A stretch of 6,926 nucleotides of DNA from Aliterella sp. RAGGC_92 (GCA_030826005.1 JAPJOW010000229.1:1-6926); one strand, 5' to 3'; numbered from the stretch's first letter, positions 1 to 6,123 are shown. Program-made: numbers and translations. Notes: a model not told the origin generated them from the sequence alone.

Positions 1-314
1 ATATCGTAGCATTTTTAGAACACAATAATTTAGCAGATATTTTTTATTATATTTATTCTGGCTCGACTATTTTTGGCAAAGATAAAGTAATTAATAAGTT
101 TATTAGGCAAGAGAATATTGATATTAACGATGTTATTTATGTAGGCGATGAAACCAGAGATATAGAGTCTGCTAAAAAAAGTAAAGTAATTGCGATCGCC
201 GTTAGTTGGGGTTTTAATACTAAAGAAGTATTAATGAAGCAAAATCCAGATTATTTAATCGAGCAACCAAGCGAACTAATAGATATTCTCAAAAAACCAG
301 AAACTACCCATTAA
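1..314 (+). CDS. HAD-superfamily hydrolase, phosphoglycolate phosphatase-like (3' end only)
   Basis: The open frame enters from the left edge (first full codon at position 3) and stops at TAA 312-314, giving the last 103 residues of a protein. Visible are the HAD motif III region with a lysine in FGKDK (residues 24-28 of the fragment) and motif IV VGDETRD (47-53), which has the GDxxxD spacing that positions the Mg2+-binding acidic residues. The following stretch VIAIAVSWGFN (62-72) is typical of the Gph/PGMB-type HAD-IA group, where it precedes the C-terminal helix. Family knowledge: such proteins are soluble phosphatases acting on small phosphorylated metabolites such as phosphoglycolate. 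The catalytic DxDxT motif I and the cap domain lie outside the window, so the substrate cannot be judged. A HIP1 octamer (192-199) lies inside the coding region. The gene is convergent with its right-hand neighbour and separated from it by only 53 bp holding a hairpin. Confidence 0.85.
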   Translation, partial: IVAFLEHNNLADIFYYIYSGSTIFGKDKVINKFIRQENIDINDVIYVGDETRDIESAKKSKVIAIAVSWGFNTKEVLMKQNPDYLIEQPSELIDILKKPETTH

Positions 315-315
315 G

Positions 316-358
316 TAATAATTGCGCTTAATTTTTACGCTTTCAAGCGCAATTATTA
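316..358. terminator. Bidirectional terminator-like hairpin between convergent genes
   Basis: A perfect 14-bp inverted repeat pairs 316-329 with 345-358 around a 15-nt loop (330-344). It fills most of the 53-bp gap between the stop codons of the HAD gene (+) and the small acidic-protein gene (-), the expected place for a shared terminator. Neither side has a proper T-tract, so it is not a textbook intrinsic terminator; cyanobacterial terminators often lack one. It could also act as an RNA 3'-end stabiliser. Confidence 0.6.
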
Positions 359-367
359 ATTCAAAGC

Positions 368-739
368 TTACTTACCAGGCTGACCTTTTTCTAAAGCTTT
401 CTGCATGAGGTCGTCATCCACATTACCCGCCGCACCTGTAGGAGCGCCAACATCTTTTGCCATAGCCATGTAGTCGTTAGGATCGCCAGTGGACATAGTT
501 TCTGTTTTGGTATCTGACTGCGTTGCAGTCGCAAAATCATTAGCAGTTGCTTTCTCTGCGGCTTCCGCACCTTCGGAAGTGCGATCGATGTCGCTGACGC
601 TAAATTGTTGAGCGGCGGCATAGTCAGCATCAACATCAACGGCGGGCATTTTTTCTTTCCCTTCGGTCATACTTTCGGCGGCGAGTTGAGCATCTTGAGT
701 TGTAGCGCGATCGGGGTTGGGTCTAATTGAGTCTGTCAT
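368..739 (-). CDS. Small acidic, probably disordered hypothetical protein (123 aa)
   Basis: I do not recognise this family. The 123-residue product is rich in Ala (about 22) and Asp/Glu (16 D, 8 E) against 8 K and 3 R, giving a net charge near -13. It has no Cys or Trp and only four aromatic residues, with no signal peptide or membrane segment, so it is probably a soluble, largely disordered protein. Short segments such as DYAAAQQFSVSDIDR (around 39-53) and DPNDYMAMAKDVG (around 86-98) look more protein-like and could be the conserved parts. The ATG at 737-739 is preceded by AGGA (749-752 on the + strand numbering) with 9 nt spacing, a good ribosome-binding site, which supports a real gene. 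It is divergent from the carotenoid-protein gene and shares a 208-bp upstream region with it. A second frame (391-639, -) inside it is a shadow. No function is proposed. Confidence 0.7.
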   Translation of the reverse strand: MTDSIRPNPDRATTQDAQLAAESMTEGKEKMPAVDVDADYAAAQQFSVSDIDRTSEGAEAAEKATANDFATATQSDTKTETMSTGDPNDYMAMAKDVGAPTGAAGNVDDDLMQKALEKGQPGK

Positions 740-752
740 AATATCAAATCCT

Positions 753-774
753 AGATAGATTTTTGATTAGTGAA
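753..774 (+). repeat. Direct repeat copy 1 in divergent intergenic region
   Basis: This 22-bp copy matches 817-839. Both begin with the same 12 bases (AGATAGATTTTT), then differ (G versus TA), share ATTAG, differ at one base, and end in GAA. Copy 1 abuts the AGGA ribosome-binding site of the small acidic-protein gene, so it lies in or just upstream of that gene's leader. It may be a binding site or leftover of a local duplication. Confidence 0.5.
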
Positions 775-816
775 GTCATCGTATCAAAGCGATCCCCTAC
801 CTCTATAACCCCATTA

Positions 817-839
817 AGATAGATTTTTTAATTAGGGAA
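817..839 (+). repeat. Direct repeat copy 2 in divergent intergenic region
   Basis: This is the 23-bp partner of 753-774, with start-to-start spacing of 64 bp. It ends 3 bp before the HIP1-containing palindrome GGCGATCGCC (842-851) and lies about 110 bp upstream of the carotenoid-protein start codon, a reasonable place for a regulator site. Confidence 0.5.
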
Positions 840-842
840 TTG

Positions 843-850
843 GCGATCGC
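843..850. repeat. HIP1 octamer GCGATCGC (one of nine in the window)
   Basis: This copy lies inside the 10-bp palindrome GGCGATCGCC (842-851) upstream of the carotenoid-protein gene. Other perfect copies are at 192-199, 1901-1908, 2364-2371, 3341-3348, 3809-3816, 4400-4407, 4717-4724 and 6450-6457. Chance expectation is about 0.1 in a window this size. HIP1 is the known cyanobacterial over-represented octamer; most copies here are inside genes, so a specific regulatory role for this one is not implied. Confidence 0.9.
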
Positions 851-947
851 CTAAATAGTAAAAATCTCTCTATTGGAGGGCGAACTAAAACATAATTCTC
901 TGCTAATCCTAAGTTTAAAGTAGTTGAATTGAAAGTAGAGATAAATT

Positions 948-1478
948 ATGGCTTCAACTCATCCAGCAAATCAGCCTCAAGCACTTACGGGTGAAACCCA
1001 AGATGCGGTTAAAGCTTTTGAAAGCTTGGATACCGATGCAAAATTAGCTGTGTTTTATTTCATTTATGAAAAAATGGGAGATTCAATTACTCCAGCAGCC
1101 CCCGCAGCAACTGAACCAGAATTAGCACCTAGATTATTGGGTGACTATTACAATTTATCCAAAGACGAGCAGTTAGCAATAATGCGGCAAATTGTGAACT
1201 GCGAAGACACAGATTATTCTCGTGCCTACGGTGCTTTAAAAGAAAACAATCAATTAATGGTTTGGTATGCTTGGGCGCAAGCTATGGGGGATACAGTAGT
1301 AGGGATGCCGTCAAATTATGAAAGAACTCAAGCGATTAATGGTGTAATGTCGCAAATAGAAGGTCTGACTTTTGACGACCAAATTTCTATATTGCGAACG
1401 ATCGCGGGAGATATGGGTTGTAGCGATGTTAAGCCGATTGAAACTCAAGCGCAGACTGGGAAAACTTCAAGTCTTTAG
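948..1478 (+). CDS. Helical carotenoid protein (OCP N-terminal-domain homologue, HCP)
   Basis: The 176-residue protein is a stand-alone version of the all-helical carotenoid-binding N-terminal domain of Orange Carotenoid Protein; the light-sensing NTF2-like C-terminal domain is absent. Family knowledge: HCPs are soluble, bind one keto-carotenoid, and different paralogues quench singlet oxygen or phycobilisome excitation. By alignment from memory with Synechocystis OCP, FYFIYEKMG (36-44) matches the region with W41/Y44: Tyr44 is kept as Y40 and W41 is replaced by Y37. MVWYAW (104-109) matches the W110 region (W106 kept). ILRTIAGDMG (148-157) matches the segment with R155, kept as R150. The tail (158-176) is short and polar. 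ATG 948 follows TAGAG (936-940) with 7 nt spacing. A possible -10 (CATAAT, 891-896) has no good -35. No CTD homologue or fluorescence recovery protein gene is in the window. The paralogue clade cannot be assigned by eye. Confidence 0.92.
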   Translation: MASTHPANQPQALTGETQDAVKAFESLDTDAKLAVFYFIYEKMGDSITPAAPAATEPELAPRLLGDYYNLSKDEQLAIMRQIVNCEDTDYSRAYGALKENNQLMVWYAWAQAMGDTVVGMPSNYERTQAINGVMSQIEGLTFDDQISILRTIAGDMGCSDVKPIETQAQTGKTSSL

Positions 1479-1558
1479 TTAAGATTTCGTGCTATATTTT
1501 GCCCCCGCGCTCTGAGATTTATGCAATAAATAGATTCTTATAGCTAGATGCAGACATT

Positions 1559-2317
1559 TTAAGAGGCAGCGACTTGTCCAATCTCTGCGGGGGTAAGATG
1601 AGAGTGAACTACTTGCCCGTCACGAAACCAAACTATACGCCTTGTTTGACGCGCTACCTCAGATTCGTGAGTCACCATAACAATAGTAATTCCTGTAGCA
1701 TTAAGCTCGGTGAAAATATCCATAACTTCAGTAGTAGTGCGAGAATCGAGAGCGCCTGTAGGTTCATCTGCAAGCAGTAACACCGGACGATTGACGATCG
1801 CACGAGCAATGGCAACTCGTTGTTGTTGTCCGCCAGACAATTGATTGGGGCGATTATTGAGGCGATTTTCTAAGCCCACGCGTTGGAGGGCAATTGTTGC
1901 GCGATCGCGTCTTTCTTTGGCACTAACTCCGGCGTAAACCATTGGTAGCATGACATTTTCTAGAGCGCTAAGTTGCGACAATAGGTGAAATTGCTGGAAA
2001 ACGAAACCAATTTTTAGATTGCGAATACTTGCTAAATCGTTATCATCTAAAGCTGCAACATCAACTGTATCGAGGTAGTAGTGTCCGCTTGTCGGGCGAT
2101 CGAGACAGCCAATTACATTCATCGCGGTAGACTTCCCCGAACCCGAAGCGCCCATAATCGCGCAATATTCACCAGATTCAATCACTAAATTTACATCAGC
2201 TAAAGCTCGTACTTCCGTTTCCCCAGCACCATAAATTTTATAAATATTTTCCAAGCGAATAATTGCCGAAGTAGACGTAATAGGTGTTGTTTGCGATCTA
2301 AGTTTGTTATCTAACAT
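1559..2317 (-). CDS. ABC exporter ATP-binding protein, MacB/LolD/DevA type
   Basis: The 252-residue protein is a complete nucleotide-binding domain. It shows Walker A GASGSGKST (56-64), Q-loop FVFQQ (105-109), signature LSGGQQQR (160-167), Walker B VLLLADEP (179-186), D-loop GALDS (188-192) and the switch histidine H217 in MVTHE. The N-terminal pattern IIRLENIYKIYGAGETEVRAL (19-39) is characteristic of the MacB/LolD/DevA group, in which ATP hydrolysis in the cytoplasm drives a mechanotransmission permease rather than moving substrate through the membrane itself. It should pair with the permease at 3451-4668 and adaptor at 4669-6123. It is not adjacent to them: an Rpn-family gene and 154 bp of spacer lie between, so it probably needs its own promoter. 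No strong ribosome-binding site precedes ATG 2317, but the next Met (M55) would remove Walker A context, so this start is kept. All catalytic residues are intact. Confidence 0.95.
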   Translation of the reverse strand: MLDNKLRSQTTPITSTSAIIRLENIYKIYGAGETEVRALADVNLVIESGEYCAIMGASGSGKSTAMNVIGCLDRPTSGHYYLDTVDVAALDDNDLASIRNLKIGFVFQQFHLLSQLSALENVMLPMVYAGVSAKERRDRATIALQRVGLENRLNNRPNQLSGGQQQRVAIARAIVNRPVLLLADEPTGALDSRTTTEVMDIFTELNATGITIVMVTHESEVARQTRRIVWFRDGQVVHSHLTPAEIGQVAAS

Positions 2318-2428
2318 TTCACAGGATTTATTAAATTAATCTCTTTTAGCTATTAACGCAAGTGCGATCGCGCTACTACATACCTGTAGGATTGTGAATC
2401 GATTGGCAACTATCCGCGCACGGGGTAT

Positions 2429-2476
2429 GGTAAGGGAGAAGTTATGTGCGATCTGCGCTTCGCTATCGCCTTTACC
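2429..2476 (-). terminator. Stem-loop at the end of the Rpn-family gene; possible terminator or small dispersed repeat
   Basis: An 8-bp stem with one G-U pair joins 2429-2436 to 2469-2476, overlapping the stop codon (2472-2474). Inside it, 2448-2452 pairs with 2465-2469 and 2455-2457 with 2461-2463 (GCG-CTT-CGC); the two folds share base 2469, so they compete there. The GC-rich inner part resembles the short palindromic repeats found between genes in many cyanobacteria. No T-tract follows on the - strand, so termination is uncertain. Confidence 0.4.
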
Positions 2477-3377
2477 TTAACCAAGATTCCAAATCTGCAA
2501 CGCTAGTAAAATCTAATAAAGCCTCACCCAAAGCTTCTAATTGCTCAAGATTTAAAGCGCTCACTTTTGCAGTCACATCTATTGATAAAGTACCCAATTT
2601 CCGGGTAAGCAACTTGAGAACTAATGCCCTACCTTCAACGGTGCGACCTTGGATTAAACCCTGTTCCAGTCCTCGTTCCAGTCCTTGTTCCAGTCCTCGT
2701 TCCAGTCCTTCCGCTTGACCTTCGCGGAAAATAGATTGATACATCGTCGATTCGCGCATCACCGGACTCCTGATTAATTGTCGGATTGTCTGCTCATCTA
2801 ATTCTAACCCCGCTAAGATACTTGTCGCGGCGACTAAATTACTCTGTTCTCTGGGGTCTACGATTTGTTCTAACTCTCTAAATACTTGCGCTAACACCCT
2901 TTGCTTGTTTGATGCGCTACTTAATACAGCGTAGGGTAATAGTCCCGGTGTACTCAAAAATACTTCTAATGGTTCTTCCCATAAGCGAATGACGCGAAAT
3001 TGGTGATTCATTACGGGCGTTTGATATTGTGTTTGTCGCACTAAGTTGGAATTTGTCTTTTTTAGGTAAATTACTACTTGTTGAATATCTTGGGCTGGAA
3101 ACTTGCGTTTTAAGCGCAGATAATAATCTGCCATCCGAAAGGGCATTGTTTCATCTTTAACGGTTTGAAACTCTGTGTGGAGAATCACATCGGTTGATTG
3201 CAGTAGCATTACGCTATCTGCTCTAATTGGTTCTACGTTCAGTTCCGTAGGATTGATGGTGGTGAAAGCAAGCGGTTGACCTAGTAACCAGGCGGCAAAA
3301 TCTGTAGAATACTGTTCGATGAGATACTTTGAGATGTTATGCGATCGCAGATAGAGCATTATTGAGAAGACAAGCAT
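2472..3377 (-). CDS. Rpn-family PD-(D/E)XK nuclease-like protein with DUF4351 C-terminal domain
   Basis: The 301-residue product matches the cyanobacterial Rpn/transposase-like family (often annotated 'Rpn family recombination-promoting nuclease/putative transposase' or 'DUF4351 protein'). The nuclease-like part covers about 15-150: YSTDFAAWLLGQP, then PIRADSVMLLQ with D54, DVILHTEFQT with E69 and Q71 forming the E-x-Q variant of the PD-(D/E)XK core, then VVIYLKKTNS. Family knowledge: E. coli Rpn proteins are DNA endonucleases linked to RecA-independent recombination; roles in cyanobacteria are unknown. Residues 224-241 are a four-unit GLER/GLEQ repeat, and about 248-300 (GRALVLKLL to FTSVADLESWL) is DUF4351. 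ATG 3377 has AGAG 5 nt upstream; M7 (3359) is nearer the usual family start but lacks a ribosome-binding site. The gene sits between the permease and ATPase genes of one ABC exporter, separated by 73 and 154 bp, suggesting a later arrival. No inverted repeats or target-site duplications were found. Confidence 0.9.
   Translation of the reverse strand: MLVFSIMLYLRSHNISKYLIEQYSTDFAAWLLGQPLAFTTINPTELNVEPIRADSVMLLQSTDVILHTEFQTVKDETMPFRMADYYLRLKRKFPAQDIQQVVIYLKKTNSNLVRQTQYQTPVMNHQFRVIRLWEEPLEVFLSTPGLLPYAVLSSASNKQRVLAQVFRELEQIVDPREQSNLVAATSILAGLELDEQTIRQLIRSPVMRESTMYQSIFREGQAEGLERGLEQGLERGLEQGLIQGRTVEGRALVLKLLTRKLGTLSIDVTAKVSALNLEQLEALGEALLDFTSVADLESWLR
2664..2710 (-). repeat. In-frame 12-bp tandem repeat (four units) coding GLER/GLEQ
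   Basis: On the + strand the units are TTCCAGTCCTCG (2664-2675), TTCCAGTCCTTG (2676-2687), TTCCAGTCCTCG (2688-2699) and a final TTCCAGTCCTT (2700-2710). They alternate at one base, so there is also a 24-bp higher-order period. The unit is a multiple of three, so copy-number change keeps the frame. It encodes the linker between the nuclease-like part and DUF4351. Such GLE-type linkers are common in this family and usually form a charged helix. Confidence 0.9.
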
Positions 3378-3427
3378 TACTACTCTATTACAGCTAGAGG
3401 CATTGCTAGGCTGCGATCAAACAAAAT

Positions 3428-3450
3428 AATTAAGGGATTAACCCTTAATT
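3428..3450 (-). terminator. Intrinsic terminator-like hairpin after the permease gene
   Basis: A perfect 9-bp stem pairs 3428-3436 with 3442-3450 around a 5-nt loop. It begins at the base right after the permease stop codon (TAA, 3451-3453 on the + numbering). Read on the - strand, the stem is followed by the T-rich run ATTTTGTTT, as in a rho-independent terminator, although only three G-C pairs are in the stem. If functional, it would limit read-through from the adaptor-permease operon into the Rpn-family and ATPase genes. Confidence 0.6.
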
Positions 3451-4668
3451 TTAAGCACTCCGCAAAGCCACAATTGGGTCAAGCTGTGCCGCGCGGCGGG
3501 CTGGAATAACGCCAAAAAATAAGCCAATCGCGCCAGAAACACCTACAGCCATAGAAATCGCTACGATAGAAATGCCCGCTTCTAAGGGAGATAACGCCCC
3601 AACTAATAATATGCCGCCTACACCTAAACCTGTACCCAGTAAACCCCCGGCGGCGGAAAGAATTACAGCTTCAATCATAAACTGCACTAAAATATCTTGT
3701 TGAGTAGCGCCAATCGCCTTACGCAGTCCAATTTCTTGCGTGCGCTCGGTGACAGAAACTAGCATAATATTCATAATGCCAATCCCGCCGACAAATAGCG
3801 AAATAGATGCGATCGCACCGAGCATAATTGTTAAAGCGCCCGTAACTTTACCAACGGTTTCTAGAGCATCTTTTTGAGAACGAATAGTAAAATCATCTTC
3901 GCCATTGAGCTTATGGCGCAGCCTTAGTAAATTACGCAATTGAAACTCCGCCGCTTCCACGCTTTCGGTATTTTTGGCAGAAGCAACTAAATAAGTTAAG
4001 GGAATGCCGTAGGGAGACGTGCGCCCAACAATGCGATTTGCCATTGTTGTAATCGGGACAAAAGCCGCATCATCATAATCTGTACCAAAGCCAGAGCCTT
4101 TAGATTCAAGTACGCCGACTATTTGATAAGTAGCATTTTTGAGCCTTATTTGCTGACCGATGGGCGACGTATTCGTAAATAATCTCGCTGCTAGATCCGA
4201 ACCTAGAACAGCAACTTGATTGCTCCGCTTAGTGTCTATTGGGGTAAGAAATCGCCCTAACTTGGTGTCAAAGTCGCGTACCGTCAGAAAACTTGGAGTA
4301 GTGCCAATTACATTAATATCAGTGTTTTTGTTGCGATAAGTGACTACCGCTCTACTATTAACTTCTGGGGCGACTCCTACAATAGTAGGAACTTGAGTTG
4401 CGATCGCTTCTGCGTCGGCTAGTACCAAAGTTTTTGGCAAATCGAAGGTAATGCGTTGAGTTTCGCGATTTCCGGGAATGACAAATAATACATTAGGCCC
4501 CAATGATTCTAATTCCCCAGCAATGTACTTTTGCGCTCCTTCGCCAATGCCAATCATGGCAATTACCGAAGCATTACCAATAATGATACCTAACATGGTT
4601 AGACTACTACGCAATTTGTTGGCAAGGAGCGTAGTCACCGCCATTTTGACGCTTTCTACAGGATTCAT
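3451..4668 (-). CDS. ABC exporter permease, MacB_PCD-FtsX type (MacB/DevC-like)
   Basis: The 405-residue inner-membrane protein has the MacB topology. A first membrane helix lies at about 22-43 (after the LLANKLRSSLTMLGI motif), a large periplasmic core at about 45-270, and three C-terminal helices at about 277-303, 331-357 and 366-389. The FtsX coupling helix SVTERTQEIGLRKAIGAT (305-322), which contacts the ATPase, and the terminal PARRAAQLDPIVAL (389-402) are clear. Family knowledge: MacB-type permeases change shape in the periplasm to push substrate through the adaptor and an outer-membrane channel. In proteobacterial MacB the ATPase domain is fused to the N-terminus; here it is a separate gene, as in cyanobacterial DevBCA. 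The start codon (4666-4668) directly follows the adaptor's TAA with no gap and no strong Shine-Dalgarno, so translational coupling is likely. Substrate (lipid, glycolipid, peptide or drug) cannot be deduced. Confidence 0.95.
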   Translation of the reverse strand: MNPVESVKMAVTTLLANKLRSSLTMLGIIIGNASVIAMIGIGEGAQKYIAGELESLGPNVLFVIPGNRETQRITFDLPKTLVLADAEAIATQVPTIVGVAPEVNSRAVVTYRNKNTDINVIGTTPSFLTVRDFDTKLGRFLTPIDTKRSNQVAVLGSDLAARLFTNTSPIGQQIRLKNATYQIVGVLESKGSGFGTDYDDAAFVPITTMANRIVGRTSPYGIPLTYLVASAKNTESVEAAEFQLRNLLRLRHKLNGEDDFTIRSQKDALETVGKVTGALTIMLGAIASISLFVGGIGIMNIMLVSVTERTQEIGLRKAIGATQQDILVQFMIEAVILSAAGGLLGTGLGVGGILLVGALSPLEAGISIVAISMAVGVSGAIGLFFGVIPARRAAQLDPIVALRSA

Positions 4669-6123
4669 TTATTCGTTGCTCTCTAGTTTGTAATTAGGGG
4701 GAGGAGAAAGAAAAATGCGATCGCCATTATTAACTCCCGATACAATTTGCGTTTTGTCTTTAATCGCCGAACCAATTTCTACCGGGCGAAACTGAGCTTG
4801 GTTTTTCGCATCGGGAATTAGTACCCCAGTTTGCCCTTTTTTATCAGTAACAATAGCGGCGGTGGGTACAACTAAAGCATCTTCTACGGCTGCGCCTACA
4901 ATAGTTAAATCGACATTCATACCCGATTTTAGTTGTTCTTGCCCTGTAGTTAAAGCAATTCGCACTTGAAAGGAAGTTACATTTTGCTCTACTACCGCCT
5001 CTGGGGAAATTAAGCGTACTTTTCCTTTAAATACTTGATTTGGGTAAGCATCTGCCACAATTTCTACTAATCTTCCTTGCTTTACTTGTCCGATATCGAC
5101 TTCGGGGACTTGGGCGAGGACTTCCAAACCGCGAGATACTGCCACGATAGAGGTAGAAGTTGCCGATGCGGTGCTAGAAGCGGAAGTTGTAGGAGTTACA
5201 AACGCGCCAACCGTTGCGTATTTTTGAGTAATTATGCCGGAAAAAGGAGCGCGAATAATTGTGTCATCTAGCTGTACTTGTACGGCTTTAAGTTCGCTCC
5301 TAGCGGCGGCGACGGACGCAGCTAGTTGGTCGATTTGTTCGGGACGCGAACCATTTTGAAGCTGCTGTAAAGCTTGTTGTGCCTCTGTTACGGCCGCTTG
5401 TCTTTGTTCAATTTCTTCGCTGCGGCTGCCGCTTTTGAGATCGGCAAGTCGTCTTTGGGCTTCCAACAAATTGGCTTTGGCACTTCTGTCATCGGCAATT
5501 ACTTCGTCTAGAGCGTCTTGAGAAATCGCCCCAGAAGACGCTAAGTTGCGGTTGCGCTGTACTCGGCTAGAAGTTAGGTTTACTCGCGCTCTAGCAGCTT
5601 CTACTTGAGCTTGCGCTTGAGCAATTTCTTCGGGACGATTCCCGGTACGTGCTTGATTTAATTGCGCCCGCGCCCCGTTTAGACGCGCTTGAGCCTGGGC
5701 AATTTCTTCGGGGCGAGTTCCGGCGCGGGCTTCGGCTAGTTGGGCTTGAGCTTGGGCGAGATTGGCGCGGGCTTTACTTAGTTGCGCTTGCAAGTTTGAG
5801 TCGTCCATCCGGGCGATAATTTGCCCTTGTTCTACGGTGTCTCCTTGCTCTACAAGCAGTTGGGCTAAAATACCGGAGTTTTTGGGGCTGAGGTTAACGG
5901 TTTGGACAGGTACAACTTTGCCACTAGCGCTAATGCGGAGGGTGACATCGGCGGAGGCTACAGGGACGGTTAAGGATGCAATATCTAGTTTGGGCGAGGC
6001 TTGCCTATTTATTGCCCAGTAGGTTGTCCCGCTTGCTACTATACCCGCGCTTAATAGTCCAATGAACCACCGGGAAGGATGTTTGACTTTGCCAATTAAG
6101 GGAATTTGGATCGGGGTAGTCAT
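4669..6123 (-). CDS. Periplasmic adaptor / membrane fusion protein of ABC exporter (MacA/HlyD/DevB-like)
   Basis: From ATG 6123 the protein has 484 residues: a short cytoplasmic lead, one membrane anchor (about 19-38), the first lipoyl half (about 60-108), a very long coiled-coil hairpin (about 109-288), the second lipoyl half (about 289-309), a Ser/Thr/Ala-rich loop (about 310-326), a beta-barrel (about 333-410) and a membrane-proximal domain (about 415-473). At the hairpin tip R190, L194 and S201 fit the R-x3-L-x6-S motif that AcrA/MacA-type adaptors use to dock to TolC. Four G-x-R-[PS]-E-[EQ]-I motifs start at 135, 161, 232 and 258. The frame is open further, to a GTG at 6166-6168, which would add 15 residues; both starts have modest ribosome-binding sites (GTGAG at 6131-6135, 7 nt away; AGAG at 6178-6181, 9 nt away). 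ATG 6123 is preferred because it gives the short MTTPIQIPLIGKV lead usual before the anchor. First gene of the exporter operon. Confidence 0.93.
   Translation of the reverse strand: MTTPIQIPLIGKVKHPSRWFIGLLSAGIVASGTTYWAINRQASPKLDIASLTVPVASADVTLRISASGKVVPVQTVNLSPKNSGILAQLLVEQGDTVEQGQIIARMDDSNLQAQLSKARANLAQAQAQLAEARAGTRPEEIAQAQARLNGARAQLNQARTGNRPEEIAQAQAQVEAARARVNLTSSRVQRNRNLASSGAISQDALDEVIADDRSAKANLLEAQRRLADLKSGSRSEEIEQRQAAVTEAQQALQQLQNGSRPEQIDQLAASVAAARSELKAVQVQLDDTIIRAPFSGIITQKYATVGAFVTPTTSASSTASATSTSIVAVSRGLEVLAQVPEVDIGQVKQGRLVEIVADAYPNQVFKGKVRLISPEAVVEQNVTSFQVRIALTTGQEQLKSGMNVDLTIVGAAVEDALVVPTAAIVTDKKGQTGVLIPDAKNQAQFRPVEIGSAIKDKTQIVSGVNNGDRIFLSPPPNYKLESNE

Noticed and set aside
391..639. 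Second - strand ORF (82 aa) within the acidic-protein gene
   Set aside because: It is a shifted-frame shadow rich in Leu/Met/Lys with no ribosome-binding site or recognisable features; the main frame has a good start signal.
873..896. TTGGAG (873-878) and CATAAT (891-896) as a -35/-10 pair for the carotenoid-protein gene
   Set aside because: The spacer is only 12 bp, far from the usual 16-18; CATAAT alone remains a weak -10 candidate.
1517..1531. Inverted repeat ATTTAT-GCA-ATAAAT between the convergent carotenoid-protein and ATPase genes
   Set aside because: The stem is only 6 A-T pairs with no T-tract, so it would be too weak to call a terminator even though the position fits.
2333..2361. 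Possible promoter for the ATPase gene on the - strand: TTGCGT (2356-2361), 17-bp spacer, TAATTT (2333-2338)
   Set aside because: Both hexamers match consensus at only about 3 of 6 positions, and the start site would leave a leader of only about 8 nt before ATG 2317.
2446..2718. + strand ORF (90 aa) with a Ser-Pro-Cys-Ser repeat tail
   Set aside because: It is antisense to the Rpn-family gene, and its repeat is just the 12-bp tandem repeat read on the other strand.
2318..3450. Rpn-family gene as an intact insertion sequence
   Set aside because: No terminal inverted repeats or target-site duplications were found at either side, and the protein lacks a DDE or other transposase core.
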